Assembly: GCF_024509035.1 (NCBI RefSeq) | Contig: NZ_JANINT010000110.1 | Location: 7,026 to 40,245 of the forward strand | Source: Nocardioides sp. | Lineage (GTDB): Bacteria > Actinomycetota > Actinomycetes > Propionibacteriales > Nocardioidaceae | Length of the DNA stretch: 33,220 nucleotides | Direction of reading: 5' to 3' | Part shown: positions 1 to 9,735 of the stretch, piece by piece | How the letters are laid out: each line of letters starts with the position of its first letter | Position numbering within the stretch: position 1 is the first letter of the stretch | Notes under the pieces: generated by a model | Database searches by the model: none | What the model was told of the DNA's origin: nothing | Seen by the model: the letters and a program-made list of their open reading frames with translations, nothing else | Made by a program: the position numbers and the translations under genes

Positions 1-1
1 C

Positions 2-1258
2 ACGCCGTTCCGCTCCGACATCAACCCGATCCCGTTCGTCACCTACGCGCCCGGGCCCGACGGCGTGCCGCGCTCGGTGGCCGACTTCACCTACGGCTAC
101 GCCCACGCCCTGGCCGACCACGTCGTGCGGCCGGTGCTGTTCATGGCCTACTCCGGCGAGATGCAGTGGCGCACGCGGGCCGGCGACGAGATCGCCGCGC
201 GGCTCGGCGAGCCGCTGACCAAGGACCTCACCGCGCAGGCGCTGCGCACGGCTCTCGACCCGAGCGGGTCCTGGATGCCCTCGGTCCTCCAGGCGGCCGA
301 CAGCCGCCTGACGGAGGTACGCCGGCACGTCCCCGACGCCGGTGGCCTGGTCATCGCCACCGACCAGGACTCGGCGCGCGCCTACGCCAAGCTGCTCAAG
401 CAGATCAGCGGCGAGTCGGCCACGGTCGTGCTCTCCGACGAGAAGCTGGCGTCGAAGAAGATCGCGCAGTTCACCGAGAGCGACCGGCGCTGGATGGTCG
501 CGGTGCGGATGGTGTCCGAGGGCGTCGACGTGCCACGGCTCGCCGTCGGGGTCTACGCCACCACCACGTCCACCCCGCTGTTCTTCGCCCAGGCCGTGGG
601 CCGCTTCGTCCGTGCCCGCAGCCGTGGCGAGACGGCCTCGGTGTTCCTGCCGTCGGTGCCGAGCCTGCTGGGGTTCGCCTCCGAGATGGAGGTCGAGCGC
701 GACCACGTGCTGGGTCGGCGGATCACCGACGAGGGCGACATCTTCGCGGCGGAGAACGACCTGCTCGCGCAGGCGAACGCCGGGGAGGGCGCGTCCGACG
801 ACCTCGAGGGGTCGTGGGAGGCCCTGGGGTCCGAGGCCCGGTTCGACCGGGTGCTCTTCGACGGTGGCGAGTTCGGCCATTCCGGCGAGGTGCATGTCGG
901 CTCCGAGGAGGAGATGGACTTCCTCGGCATCCCGGGGCTCCTCGAGCCCCACCAGGTGCGCGAGCTGCTCCAGACCCGGCAGAGCGAGCGGGCGCGCAAG
1001 CAGAAGGCGTCGACGCCCGAGCCCGACCGGGGCGACTCCGTGGCGGAGGTCTCCACGCACGAGCACCTGGCCACGCTGCGTCGAGAGCTCAACGGTCTCG
1101 TGGCCGCCTGGCACCACCGCACCGGCCAGGCCCATGGCATCACCCATGCCGCGCTCCGCAAGGAGTGCGGCGGCCCCGCCGCCGCGGTCGCCACCGCCGA
1201 CCAGCTCCACGCGCGCATCGACAAGCTGCGCGAGTGGGCGCTGCGCAAGACGTCCTGA
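2..1258 (+). CDS. DEAD/DEAH-box helicase, C-terminal part (5'-truncated)
   Basis: This is the C-terminal part of a superfamily 2 helicase; the reading frame is open from base 2, so the start lies outside the window. The first visible residues, TPFRSD, resemble the end of motif III in bacterial DEAD/DEAH helicases (TATPFRSD-like). RecA domain 2 follows. It has a clear motif V (SEGVDVPRL) and a motif VI-type stretch (FAQAVGRFVRARS) with the arginines expected to contact ATP phosphate. The last 150 or so residues are a charged, helical extension (RQSERARKQ, later LRRELNGLVAAWHH) with no catalytic motif that I recognise. It would unwind nucleic acid in the cytoplasm; DNA repair or restriction are possible roles, but the substrate cannot be read from this fragment. 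The IclR gene follows after 18 bp but has its own -10 box. Confidence 0.85.
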   Translation, partial: TPFRSDINPIPFVTYAPGPDGVPRSVADFTYGYAHALADHVVRPVLFMAYSGEMQWRTRAGDEIAARLGEPLTKDLTAQALRTALDPSGSWMPSVLQAADSRLTEVRRHVPDAGGLVIATDQDSARAYAKLLKQISGESATVVLSDEKLASKKIAQFTESDRRWMVAVRMVSEGVDVPRLAVGVYATTTSTPLFFAQAVGRFVRARSRGETASVFLPSVPSLLGFASEMEVERDHVLGRRITDEGDIFAAENDLLAQANAGEGASDDLEGSWEALGSEARFDRVLFDGGEFGHSGEVHVGSEEEMDFLGIPGLLEPHQVRELLQTRQSERARKQKASTPEPDRGDSVAEVSTHEHLATLRRELNGLVAAWHHRTGQAHGITHAALRKECGGPAAAVATADQLHARIDKLREWALRKTS

Positions 1259-1264
1259 CGTCCC

Positions 1265-1270
1265 TAGACT
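1265..1270 (+). promoter_or_regulatory. -10 box TAGACT for the IclR gene, leaderless type
   Basis: TAGACT fits the actinobacterial TANNNT -10 consensus. Exactly 6 nt separate it from the GTG at 1277, so transcription would start at the first base of the start codon. No Shine-Dalgarno site is present. Confidence 0.55.
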
Positions 1271-1276
1271 CAGAGC

Positions 1277-1915
1277 GTGGCCGCCGAGACCTCGCAGACG
1301 CTCGACCGTGGTCTCCGCGTCCTCGACGTCCTCGCGAGCTCGACCGACGGTCTCACGGTGACCGAGCTCGCGGGCCGGCTCGAGGTCAACCGCACGGTCG
1401 TCTACCGGCTCGTCAGCACGCTCGAGCAGCACGCACTCGTGCGTCGTGACCAGCGCGGCCGGCTGCACGTCGGCCTGGGCGTGCTGCACCTGGCCTCTGC
1501 AGTGCAGCCGGTGCTGCGCGACCTCGCCGTGCCCGTGCTGCGTGAGCTCGCCGAGGCCGTCGGTTGCACCGCCCACCTGACGGTGGCCGACGGCGAGGAG
1601 GCGCTCGCGCTCGCGGTCGTCGAACCTTCGTGGACCGACTTCCACGTGAGCTACCGGGTCGGCTCGCGCCACCCGCTCGCCCAGGGGGCCGCCGGCAAGG
1701 CCATCCTGCTCGGCCGGAGCAACGACCCGGCGCCGTACGCCGTCACGGTGGGGGAGCTCCAGGCGGGTGCTCGTGGGCTGGCCGCGCCGGTGCGTGGCGT
1801 GGACGGGCTCGAGGCGAGCGTCGGCATCGTGACCCTCGGTGGCGACGTGGACGCCGAGGCCATCGGGCCGCTCGTCTGCCGCGCCGCTGCCGAGGTCGCG
1901 GCCCGGCTCACCTGA
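1277..1915 (+). CDS. IclR-family transcriptional regulator
   Basis: This is a DNA-binding regulator of the IclR family (212 aa). The N-terminal winged helix-turn-helix spans about residues 7-65 (LDRGLRVLDVLAS, LTVTELAGRL, NRTVVYRLVSTLE). The C-terminal GAF-like effector domain follows; RVGSRHPLAQGAAGKAIL is the typical IclR stretch, with the invariant small-residue run before the effector pocket. Most IclR proteins are 240-260 aa, so the effector domain is shorter than usual here. The GTG start is chosen because the -10 box TAGACT lies 6 nt upstream and the protein then begins just before the family pattern. The effector is unknown. The hpd gene 2.9 kb downstream is a possible but untested target, since some actinobacterial hpd genes are controlled by IclR proteins. 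Confidence 0.88.
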   Translation: MAAETSQTLDRGLRVLDVLASSTDGLTVTELAGRLEVNRTVVYRLVSTLEQHALVRRDQRGRLHVGLGVLHLASAVQPVLRDLAVPVLRELAEAVGCTAHLTVADGEEALALAVVEPSWTDFHVSYRVGSRHPLAQGAAGKAILLGRSNDPAPYAVTVGELQAGARGLAAPVRGVDGLEASVGIVTLGGDVDAEAIGPLVCRAAAEVAARLT

Positions 1916-1971
1916 GCCGGGCCGCTCTCCCCCCACCGGGCCGGTGGCCGTTCCGTGGCGGCCTGCAGGCC

Positions 1972-3600
1972 CTAGTAGGTGAACCTGTTGACGAGGGTCT
2001 GCATGTCGGTGGCCATGCCGGCGAGGTCTTCGGCGGCTTGGCTGGTGGTGGCGGCGGCGGTGGTGGTCTCGGCGACGGCTTGGGCGACGCCGGTGATGGT
2101 GTGGGCGATGTCGGTGGAGCCGGTGGCGGCTTCGGTGACGTTGCGGGACATCTCGTTGGTGGTGGCGGTCTGTTCCTCGACGGCGGAGGCGATGGTGGTC
2201 TGGGTGTCGCTGATCTGGGCGATGATGGTGGAGATCTCGCTGATGGCCTCGACGGCGGCGCCGGTGTCGGTCTGGATGGCTTCGATGCGGCGGCTGATGT
2301 CCTCGGTGGCGCGGGCGGTCTCTTGAGCGAGCTCCTTGACCTCGTTGGCGACCACGGCGAAGCCCTTGCCGGCCTCGCCGGCGCGGGCGGCCTCGATGGT
2401 GGCGTTGAGGGCGAGGAGGTTGGTCTGCTCGGCGATGGAGTTGATGACCTTGATGACGTTGCCGACCTCGGAGGAGGACTCGCCGAGCTTGGCGACGGTG
2501 GCGGTGGTGGCTTCGGCGGCTTCGACGGCGCGGCCGGCGACGGAGGCGGCGTCGGTGGCGTTGTGGGCGATCTCGCGGATGGAGGCGGACATCTGCTCGG
2601 TGCCGGCGGCGACGGTCTGGACGTTGTGGGAGACCTGGTCGGCGGCGGTGGCGACGAGCTGGGTCTGGGTGGCGGCGTCGGTGGCGGTGCCGGACATCTG
2701 GGTGGAGACCGCGGTGAGGCGGGCGGATGCGGCGGTGAGGTCGTCGGCGTTGGCACCCATCTGGCGCAGCGAGTCCGTGATGGCGTCCAGTGCGCCGTCG
2801 AGGGCGGCCGACATCTGCCCCACCTCGTCGCCGCGGTCGAGGGCCGAGCGCACGTCGAGCCGGCCGGCCGCGACCTTGCGCAGCTGGTCGACCATCGTGC
2901 GCAGCGGGACCACCGTGGACCGGGTGACCGCGACCAGCAGCACCACGGCGGCGAGCGCGGCGAGCGCGAGGGTGATGTAGGCGAGCCGCTCCCCGGCGGC
3001 GAGTCGGGCGTCCTGGTCCTTCTGCAGCTTCTCCACGCGCTTGTCGATGAGGTCGTGGAAGCGGCTGTACGCGTCGTACGTCGCCGACCACGACTCCCCG
3101 GCGGCCCCGCCGTTGATGCTGTCCATCACGGCCGGCAGTGCGGCGAGCCCCCGAGTGTGCAGCTGGTCGCGCAGCTTGACGTCCTCGGCGAAGAACTGGT
3201 CGAAGTTGCCCTCGGCCTCGGCGATGACCGCGGCCTCCTCGGCCGTCAGCATCGAGCGGTCCATGGTCGCGAAGAGGTCCTTGATCCCGGCCTCGGAGTC
3301 GGCGAAGCCCTGGATGTTGTAGTCCTTCTCCCAGAAGTCCGCCTTCAGGCCGTAGGCCGCCGCATCGGCGAGGTAGAGGCCCTGCCAGCCGGTGATGTCG
3401 TTGATGGCGATCAGGAGTTCGTCACCGATCTGCTGACCGGCGTACGCCCGGTCGAGCTGGTCCTGCAGGTCGGCGGCGTCGTGCCGGGTCTTGATGTCCA
3501 GTGCGAACGCCGCAGCGATCAACAGTCCGCAGACGGCGAAGACGGCGGCGAGGCGCACGCCGATCCGCAGGTCGTCGATGCGGTGCACGAGCTTCTTCAT
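1972..3600 (-). CDS. Methyl-accepting chemotaxis protein
   Basis: This is a transmembrane chemoreceptor of 542 aa that would control a CheA/CheW array. Order: short cytoplasmic tip, TM1 (about 14-34), extracytoplasmic helical sensor domain (35-205), TM2 (206-226), HAMP (227-280, with VVPLRTM and GDEVGQM), then the signalling coiled coil (281-542). The hairpin tip at about 389-412 ([20 protein letters not shown]) is the universal CheA/CheW-binding signature. The open frame extends upstream to 3837, but the ATG at 3600 is chosen because it gives a normal MCP N-terminus ([10 protein letters not shown]) and has GAGGAC about 9 nt upstream. Codon use changes sharply near Met281 (base 2760). In the signalling part alanine is almost always GCC and threonine ACC, while the sensor half uses mixed codons. 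The ligand is unknown, and no flagellar or che gene is in the window. Confidence 0.95.
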   Translation of the reverse strand: MKKLVHRIDDLRIGVRLAAVFAVCGLLIAAAFALDIKTRHDAADLQDQLDRAYAGQQIGDELLIAINDITGWQGLYLADAAAYGLKADFWEKDYNIQGFADSEAGIKDLFATMDRSMLTAEEAAVIAEAEGNFDQFFAEDVKLRDQLHTRGLAALPAVMDSINGGAAGESWSATYDAYSRFHDLIDKRVEKLQKDQDARLAAGERLAYITLALAALAAVVLLVAVTRSTVVPLRTMVDQLRKVAAGRLDVRSALDRGDEVGQMSAALDGALDAITDSLRQMGANADDLTAASARLTAVSTQMSGTATDAATQTQLVATAADQVSHNVQTVAAGTEQMSASIREIAHNATDAASVAGRAVEAAEATTATVAKLGESSSEVGNVIKVINSIAEQTNLLALNATIEAARAGEAGKGFAVVANEVKELAQETARATEDISRRIEAIQTDTGAAVEAISEISTIIAQISDTQTTIASAVEEQTATTNEMSRNVTEAATGSTDIAHTITGVAQAVAETTTAAATTSQAAEDLAGMATDMQTLVNRFTY

Positions 3601-3683
3601 GGGTCGGGTCCTCGGTCTCGGGGGAGATGGGACCGACGGTGGACGTCGCCAGTCCTCCCCTGACTGATCGGCCGCGCACGTTG

Positions 3684-5427
<1,744 letters not shown>

Positions 5428-5432
5428 TCGAC

Positions 5433-5476
5433 TCGTGTGCCTGAGCACGCGCCATGGCGCGTGCTCAGGCACACGA
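5433..5476. terminator. 44-bp perfect palindrome between convergent hpd and MFS genes
   Basis: Bases 5433-5454 and 5455-5476 are perfectly complementary over 22 bp with no spacer (centre GCGCCATGGCGC). As RNA this gives a very strong hairpin on either strand. It starts 6 nt after the hpd stop and ends 20 nt before the MFS stop, so a bidirectional terminator is the best reading. There is no U-tract, as in actinobacterial I-shaped terminators. Confidence 0.8.
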
Positions 5477-5496
5477 CCCATCGGTAGCCGCGGTCC

Positions 5497-6729
5497 TCAG
5501 GTCAGGTCGCCCAGCAGCTCGGCCTGAGCCTCCGCCTCGGCGGCGGGTGCCTCGGTGCCGAGCGCGCGCCGGATGGTCGGCGTGCCGAGGGTCACCACCA
5601 CGACCCCGATCGTCACCGCCGCGGCGCCGAACCAGAACGGCGCGTGGACGTCGACGTGCTCGGCGAGCTTGAGCGCGACGTACGGTCCCACGGCGCCGCC
5701 GGTGAAGCGGAGGAACGAGTACGCCGCGGACGCGACCGGTCTCTCCACCGGCGCCGCGCCCATCACGGCCTCGGTCACCAGTGTGTTGTTCACGCCGATG
5801 AACGCCCCGGCGAGCACGATGCCGGTCGCCACGACCGCCTGGTGCTCGGCCAGCACCGCCATCACGGCGAGGTCGGCCGCGAACAGCGCCAGGACCGAGG
5901 TCAGGGTCGGCATCGTGCCGAAGCGGCGCTGGAGCACCGGCGCGCCCCACACCGAGGTGAGCGCGAGCAGCAGGCCCCAGCCGAAGAACGTCCAGCCGAT
6001 CTCCATGATGTCGAAGCCCGGCAGGGCGAACGGGCCCGCGGCCAGCAGGGTGAAGAACCCGAGGTTGTAGAAGATCGCGACGATGCCGAGCAGGAGCAGT
6101 GCCGGGTGCCGCAGGGCGCGGAACGGGTCGGCCAGCGACGTACGCCGGCCGGCCGGTGGTGTCGCGGGAAGGAAGAGCGCGGTCGCGACCAGCGCGATCG
6201 TCATCAGCGCCGAGACGCCGAAGAACGGCCCGCGCCAGGACCGTTCGCCGAGGAGGCCGCCGAGGAGCGGACCCGACGCGATGCCGAGACCGAGGGCGGC
6301 CTCGAACAAGATGATGGCCTGCGCCACCGAGCCCTTCGAGGCGCTGACGATCGTGGACAGCGCGGTCGCGACGAACAGCGCGTTGCCCAGGCCCCAGCCG
6401 GCGCGGAACCCGATGACCGCGCCCACCGAGCCCGAGCCGCCGGCCAGGCCGGCGAAGACGATGATGAGCACCAGCCCGGCGAGCAGGGTGCGCTTGGGGC
6501 CGATCCGGCTGGAGACGACCCCGGTCACGAGCATCGAGATGCCCATGATCGCCATGTAGCTGGTGAACAGCAGCGAGACCTGGCTCGGCGTGGCGTCGAG
6601 CTTGGCCGCGATCTCCTTGAGGATCGGGTCGACCAGCCCGATCCCCATGAACGCGATCACGCAGGCGAAGGCGACCGCCCAGACGGCCCGAGGTTGCTTG
6701 AGGAAGCTCTGCTGGGAAGGGGAGTTCAC
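5497..6729 (-). CDS. MFS multidrug-type efflux transporter
   Basis: This 410-aa integral membrane protein belongs to the major facilitator superfamily, drug:H+ antiporter type. About 12 hydrophobic segments can be counted, starting with VWAVAFACVIAFMGIGLVDPIL. Motif A-like residues appear after TM2 (SSRIGPKRTLLAG), and a motif C-like glycine-rich helix appears in the fifth segment (EAALGLGIASGPLLGGLLGE), as in proton-coupled exporters. The GTG start at 6729 overlaps the stop of the MarR gene (GTGA), so the two are translationally coupled. Pairing with a MarR regulator suggests inducible export of an aromatic or drug-like compound; the substrate cannot be read from sequence. Confidence 0.93.
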   Translation of the reverse strand: MNSPSQQSFLKQPRAVWAVAFACVIAFMGIGLVDPILKEIAAKLDATPSQVSLLFTSYMAIMGISMLVTGVVSSRIGPKRTLLAGLVLIIVFAGLAGGSGSVGAVIGFRAGWGLGNALFVATALSTIVSASKGSVAQAIILFEAALGLGIASGPLLGGLLGERSWRGPFFGVSALMTIALVATALFLPATPPAGRRTSLADPFRALRHPALLLLGIVAIFYNLGFFTLLAAGPFALPGFDIMEIGWTFFGWGLLLALTSVWGAPVLQRRFGTMPTLTSVLALFAADLAVMAVLAEHQAVVATGIVLAGAFIGVNNTLVTEAVMGAAPVERPVASAAYSFLRFTGGAVGPYVALKLAEHVDVHAPFWFGAAAVTIGVVVVTLGTPTIRRALGTEAPAAEAEAQAELLGDLT

Positions 6730-7166
6730 GAGGCGTTGCCTTTCTCGAGGACGCCGCGCAGCACGGCGACGGCCGTGGCGAGGTCCTCCGGGGTCAGGGT
6801 GGGGTGCTCCGCGACGAGGGCGGCGATGCGCTCGCCGTGGCGACGGCGTACGACGGCCAGCTCGGCGCGGCCGGCGTCGGTCAGCGAGACGAGGCTGCTG
6901 CGGGCGTCGTCGGGGTGCGGTGCCTTGGTCACCCAGCCGCGCTCGACGAGCTGCGCGACGGACGCCGACATCGTCGGCTGGGAGCAGCGGTCGGCCGCGG
7001 CCAGCTGGCCGATGCCGAGCGGGCCGTGCTCGTCGAGCAGCGAGATCACGCGGGTGCCGGCGGGCAGCTCCAGCTCCCGGCGCACGGCGCGGACGAGGCG
7101 GGCGGCGTGCACGACCAGGTCGCTGGCCAGGTCCTGCACGTCGGGCCCGTGGAGGTCAGGGGACAC
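6726..7166 (-). CDS. MarR-family transcriptional regulator
   Basis: This is a 146-aa winged helix-turn-helix regulator. The N-terminal dimer helix is followed by the wHTH: LGIGQLAAADRCSQPTMSAS (helices 3-4), then VAQLVERGWVTK and the wing PDDARSSLVSLTDAG, a standard MarR pattern. It is the first gene of a two-gene unit with the MFS pump and overlaps it by 4 bp. The GTG start at 7166 gives a normal family length. A dyad with 5-bp arms lies 16-28 bp upstream of the start and overlaps the probable promoter, as expected for an autorepressor released by a ligand that the pump exports. This regulatory model is inference. Confidence 0.93.
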   Translation of the reverse strand: MSPDLHGPDVQDLASDLVVHAARLVRAVRRELELPAGTRVISLLDEHGPLGIGQLAAADRCSQPTMSASVAQLVERGWVTKAPHPDDARSSLVSLTDAGRAELAVVRRRHGERIAALVAEHPTLTPEDLATAVAVLRGVLEKGNAS

Positions 7167-7178
7167 ATCGCGCGACTT

Positions 7179-7194
7179 TACATAGGAAACCTAT
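7179..7194 (-). promoter_or_regulatory. Probable MarR operator and promoter of the marR-MFS unit
   Basis: Bases 7182-7194 (ATAGGAAACCTAT) form a perfect 5-bp-arm dyad around AAA, standing out as AT-rich in a GC-rich region. Read on the minus strand, TATGTA (7179-7184) could be the -10 box. MarR operators are typically short imperfect palindromes over the promoter, so autoregulation at this site is likely. The same site could affect the divergent DUF1697 gene. Confidence 0.6.
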
Positions 7195-7227
7195 ATATCT
7201 CGACGTGAGCCGCCTCACCCCGGCATC

Positions 7228-7776
7228 ATGCGGCGGGTGGCGGCATCGACTCGGACCTACGTCGGCTTCCTCCGTGCCATCAACCTGGGCGCGAAGCGGA
7301 AGTTCCCCAAGGACGACATCGTGGCCGCGGTCGAGCGCGCCGGGTGCAGCGACGTCGAGACCTACATCAACACCGGCAACGTCCGGTTCGCCACGATCCT
7401 CCGCTCGCGGCGGCGAATCGAGTCGGCGTTGGAGACGGCGTTCCTCGCCGACCGGGGTTTCGAGGTGCCCACGATCGTGTTCACCCCCGCGGAGCTGACC
7501 CAGATCGCGCAGCGCGCCGCCGCCTTCGGCCACGACGGTCGGCACTACGTCTCGTTGCTCAAGGAGGAGCCGTCGGCAGAGGCCGTGGCCCGGGTCGAGG
7601 GGCTCGGCGCCGCCGGCGAGGTGGCGAAGGTGTCCGGGCGGGCGGTCCACCTGCTGCTGGGCGAGAACTACCACGAGGCGAGGCTGACGAACGCCGTCAT
7701 CGAGAGGCACCTGGGCGTCGCCACCAACCGCAACCTGACTGTGATCGAGGCGTTGGCCGAACGGTGGGGCGGCTGA
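7228..7776 (+). CDS. DUF1697 family protein
   Basis: This 182-aa protein matches the DUF1697 family: the N-terminal YVGFLRAINLGAKRK with DDIVAAVERAGC and TYINTGNVRF is the family hallmark (usually Y(I/V)ALLRGINVGG...). The C-terminal part contains LTNAVIERHLGVATNRNLTVI, also typical (NL.NA.IE..LG..AT.RN..T). The biochemical function of the family is not established; I would not assign one. ATG 7228 and GTG 7237 are both possible starts. It is divergent from the marR-MFS unit and is followed after 53 bp by the exported phosphoesterase gene, which has its own ribosome-binding site. Confidence 0.88.
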   Translation: MRRVAASTRTYVGFLRAINLGAKRKFPKDDIVAAVERAGCSDVETYINTGNVRFATILRSRRRIESALETAFLADRGFEVPTIVFTPAELTQIAQRAAAFGHDGRHYVSLLKEEPSAEAVARVEGLGAAGEVAKVSGRAVHLLLGENYHEARLTNAVIERHLGVATNRNLTVIEALAERWGG

Positions 7777-7818
7777 CGTCCGCCGGTGGTAGAACCTCCT
7801 GAGGAGCACCCCTTTCAC

Positions 7819-7824
7819 AGGAGG
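7819..7824 (+). promoter_or_regulatory. Strong ribosome-binding site that fixes the GTG start of the phosphoesterase
   Basis: AGGAGG lies 5 nt before the GTG at 7830. It is one of the few consensus Shine-Dalgarno sites in the window and selects this GTG over the ATG at 7842. Confidence 0.75.
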
Positions 7825-7829
7825 ATTTC

Positions 7830-9677
7830 GTGTCACAACCCATGCCGTCACGTCGTGCCGTCATCGCAGGTGGAGTCACCGGAGGTGCCGCCCTCGCGGC
7901 TTCCGGATTCGTCTCTCCCGCCGAGGCCGTGGAGTACAACCCCAGCAAGCCCGGCAGACGCGTGCGCCTGACCGTGCTGGGCACGACCGACCTGCACGGC
8001 AACGTCTACAACTGGGACTACTTCAAGAACAAGGAGTTCGACAACTCCGCCCACGACGACATCGGCATCGCGAAGGTGGCGACGCTCATCGAGGCCATGC
8101 GCGCTGAGCGCAAGGGCGAGCCGATCCTGACGCTCGACGCCGGCGACACCATCCAGGGCACCCCGCTCGCCTACTACTACGCGCGGATCAAGCCGATCAC
8201 CGAGGGTTCCGTGCACCCGATGGCCAAGGCGATGAACCTCGTCGGGTACGACGCGGCCGCCCTGGGCAACCACGAGTTCAACTACGGGCTCGACCTGCTG
8301 CGCACCTTCGAGGGCCAGCTGGACTTCCCGCTGCTGGGCGCCAACGCCGTCGACCCCGCGACGGGGCTCCCGGCGTTCCCGCCGTACCTCATCAAGCGCT
8401 ACAAGGTCGGCCGCGGCCGCATGCTGACGGTGGGCGTGCTCGGCCTGACCAACCCGGGCATCGCGATCTGGGACAAGGCCAACGTCGAGGGCAAGATGGA
8501 GTTCCCGGGCCTGGTGCAGCAGGCCCGGAAGTACGTGCCCGAGATGCGGCGCAAGGGCTGCGACATCGTGATCGTCTCGGCACACTCCGGTGCCGACACC
8601 TCCTCCTCGTACGGCGACGCGCTGCCGTTCCCCGAGAACGCCGCCTCGCTGGTGGCCGCGAACGTGCCCGGCATCGACGCGATCCTCGTCGGCCACGCGC
8701 ACAAGGAGATCGACCAGCGCTTCGTGCGCAACATCCACACCGGCAAGCAGGTGCTGCTGTGCGAGCCCTACTACTGGGGCATGCGGCTCGCGGTCATGGA
8801 CTTCGTCGTGCGCGAGTCCTACACCAAGCAGGGCAGGCAGAAGTGGGAGCTGGTCGGCTCGGGCTCGCAGCTGCTGAACTCCAACACCGTCGACGCCCAC
8901 CCGGCCGTCGCCGCGGCGGTCCAGGAGCAGCACGACACCGTCGTGGACTACGTCAACAGCCCGGTCGGCACCTCGAAGGCCGCGCTGTCCGCGGCGCGCG
9001 CCGTCGTCGAGGACGTCCCGATCATCGACTTCGTCAACTACGTCCAGGCCGACGCGGTCAAGGCCGGGATCACCGGTGCGGCCGCTTCGCTCCCGGTGCT
9101 GTCGATCGCCGCGCCGTTCAACCGCTCGGCGTCCTTCCCCTCGGGGGAGGTCTCGGTGCGCGACGTCGCGGGCCTCTACATCTACGACAACACGCTGCTC
9201 GGCGTGCAGGTGTCGGGTGCCGACGTGAAGGCGTACCTCGAGTGGTCCGCCCGCTACTTCAAGCAGGTCACCGGCACCGGCCCGTTCACGATGGCCCAGG
9301 TCACCAACGCGGTGACCCCGACCGCGCCGAACGGCACGCCCGACTACAACTACGACGCGATCGCCGGTCTCGACGCGCCCCTGACCTACGACATCGACAT
9401 CTCCCAGCCGGTCGGCTCGCGGATCGTCGGCCTCGCCTACGACGGCAAGCCGGTCAAGGACACCGACCAGTTCGCGATGGCGGTCAACAACTACCGGCAG
9501 TCCGGCGGCGGCGGCTTCCCGGCCGTCTCCACCGCTCCGGTCGTCTACAACCGCCAGAACGAGATCCGTCAGCTCCTCATCGACTGGGTCACCGCCCACG
9601 GCACCATCGACCCGGCCGCGTTCGCCTCCGTCGACTGGCGGCTGGTCTCCGGTGGTCAGCCGATCACGGTGAGCTGA
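7830..9677 (+). CDS. Tat-exported 5'-nucleotidase / 2',3'-cyclic-nucleotide phosphodiesterase-like protein
   Basis: This 615-aa enzyme would hydrolyse nucleotides or cyclic nucleotides outside the cytoplasmic membrane. A twin-arginine signal is present (SRRAVIAGG, residues 7-15) with a likely cleavage after AEA near residue 33. The calcineurin-like metallophosphoesterase domain shows the dimetal ligands in order: DLHG (Asp54, His56), LDAGDTIQG, LGNHEFNYG, a later VSAHSG and VGHAHKEI. The C-terminal 5'-nucleotidase domain (about 350-600) has the substrate pocket pattern YIYDNTLLGVQVSG and MAVNNYRQSGGGGFP. In the best-known enzymes this asparagine-rich, glycine-rich segment binds the base. A phosphate or nucleotide-scavenging role is likely. 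It is a single gene that ends at a hairpin shared with the convergent kinase gene. Confidence 0.94.
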   Translation: MSQPMPSRRAVIAGGVTGGAALAASGFVSPAEAVEYNPSKPGRRVRLTVLGTTDLHGNVYNWDYFKNKEFDNSAHDDIGIAKVATLIEAMRAERKGEPILTLDAGDTIQGTPLAYYYARIKPITEGSVHPMAKAMNLVGYDAAALGNHEFNYGLDLLRTFEGQLDFPLLGANAVDPATGLPAFPPYLIKRYKVGRGRMLTVGVLGLTNPGIAIWDKANVEGKMEFPGLVQQARKYVPEMRRKGCDIVIVSAHSGADTSSSYGDALPFPENAASLVAANVPGIDAILVGHAHKEIDQRFVRNIHTGKQVLLCEPYYWGMRLAVMDFVVRESYTKQGRQKWELVGSGSQLLNSNTVDAHPAVAAAVQEQHDTVVDYVNSPVGTSKAALSAARAVVEDVPIIDFVNYVQADAVKAGITGAAASLPVLSIAAPFNRSASFPSGEVSVRDVAGLYIYDNTLLGVQVSGADVKAYLEWSARYFKQVTGTGPFTMAQVTNAVTPTAPNGTPDYNYDAIAGLDAPLTYDIDISQPVGSRIVGLAYDGKPVKDTDQFAMAVNNYRQSGGGGFPAVSTAPVVYNRQNEIRQLLIDWVTAHGTIDPAAFASVDWRLVSGGQPITVS

Positions 9678-9692
9678 GTCCCTGAACGCCCG

Positions 9693-9728
9693 CCGCGCGG
9701 GGTCGCCAGTGGTGGCGGCCCCGCGCGG
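9693..9728. terminator. 15-bp stem hairpin between convergent phosphoesterase and kinase genes
   Basis: Bases 9693-9707 pair with 9714-9728 over 15 positions with a single T-G wobble and a 6-nt loop. It sits in the 58-bp gap between two convergent stops, so it is read as a bidirectional terminator. No U-tract is present. Confidence 0.75.
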
Positions 9729-9735
9729 TGCTGCC

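Noticed and set aside
1933..1970. Hairpin terminator between the IclR and MCP genes
   Set aside because: Only short palindromes are present (CCACCGG/CCGGTGG, GCCTGCAGGC), far weaker than the other hairpins and expected by chance at this GC content.
1564..3663. Long plus-strand open frame (699 codons) rich in Gly, Asp and Val across the chemoreceptor gene
   Set aside because: It is the antisense shadow of the MCP gene; the composition is produced by GCC/ACC codons read on the other strand, and no domain pattern is present.
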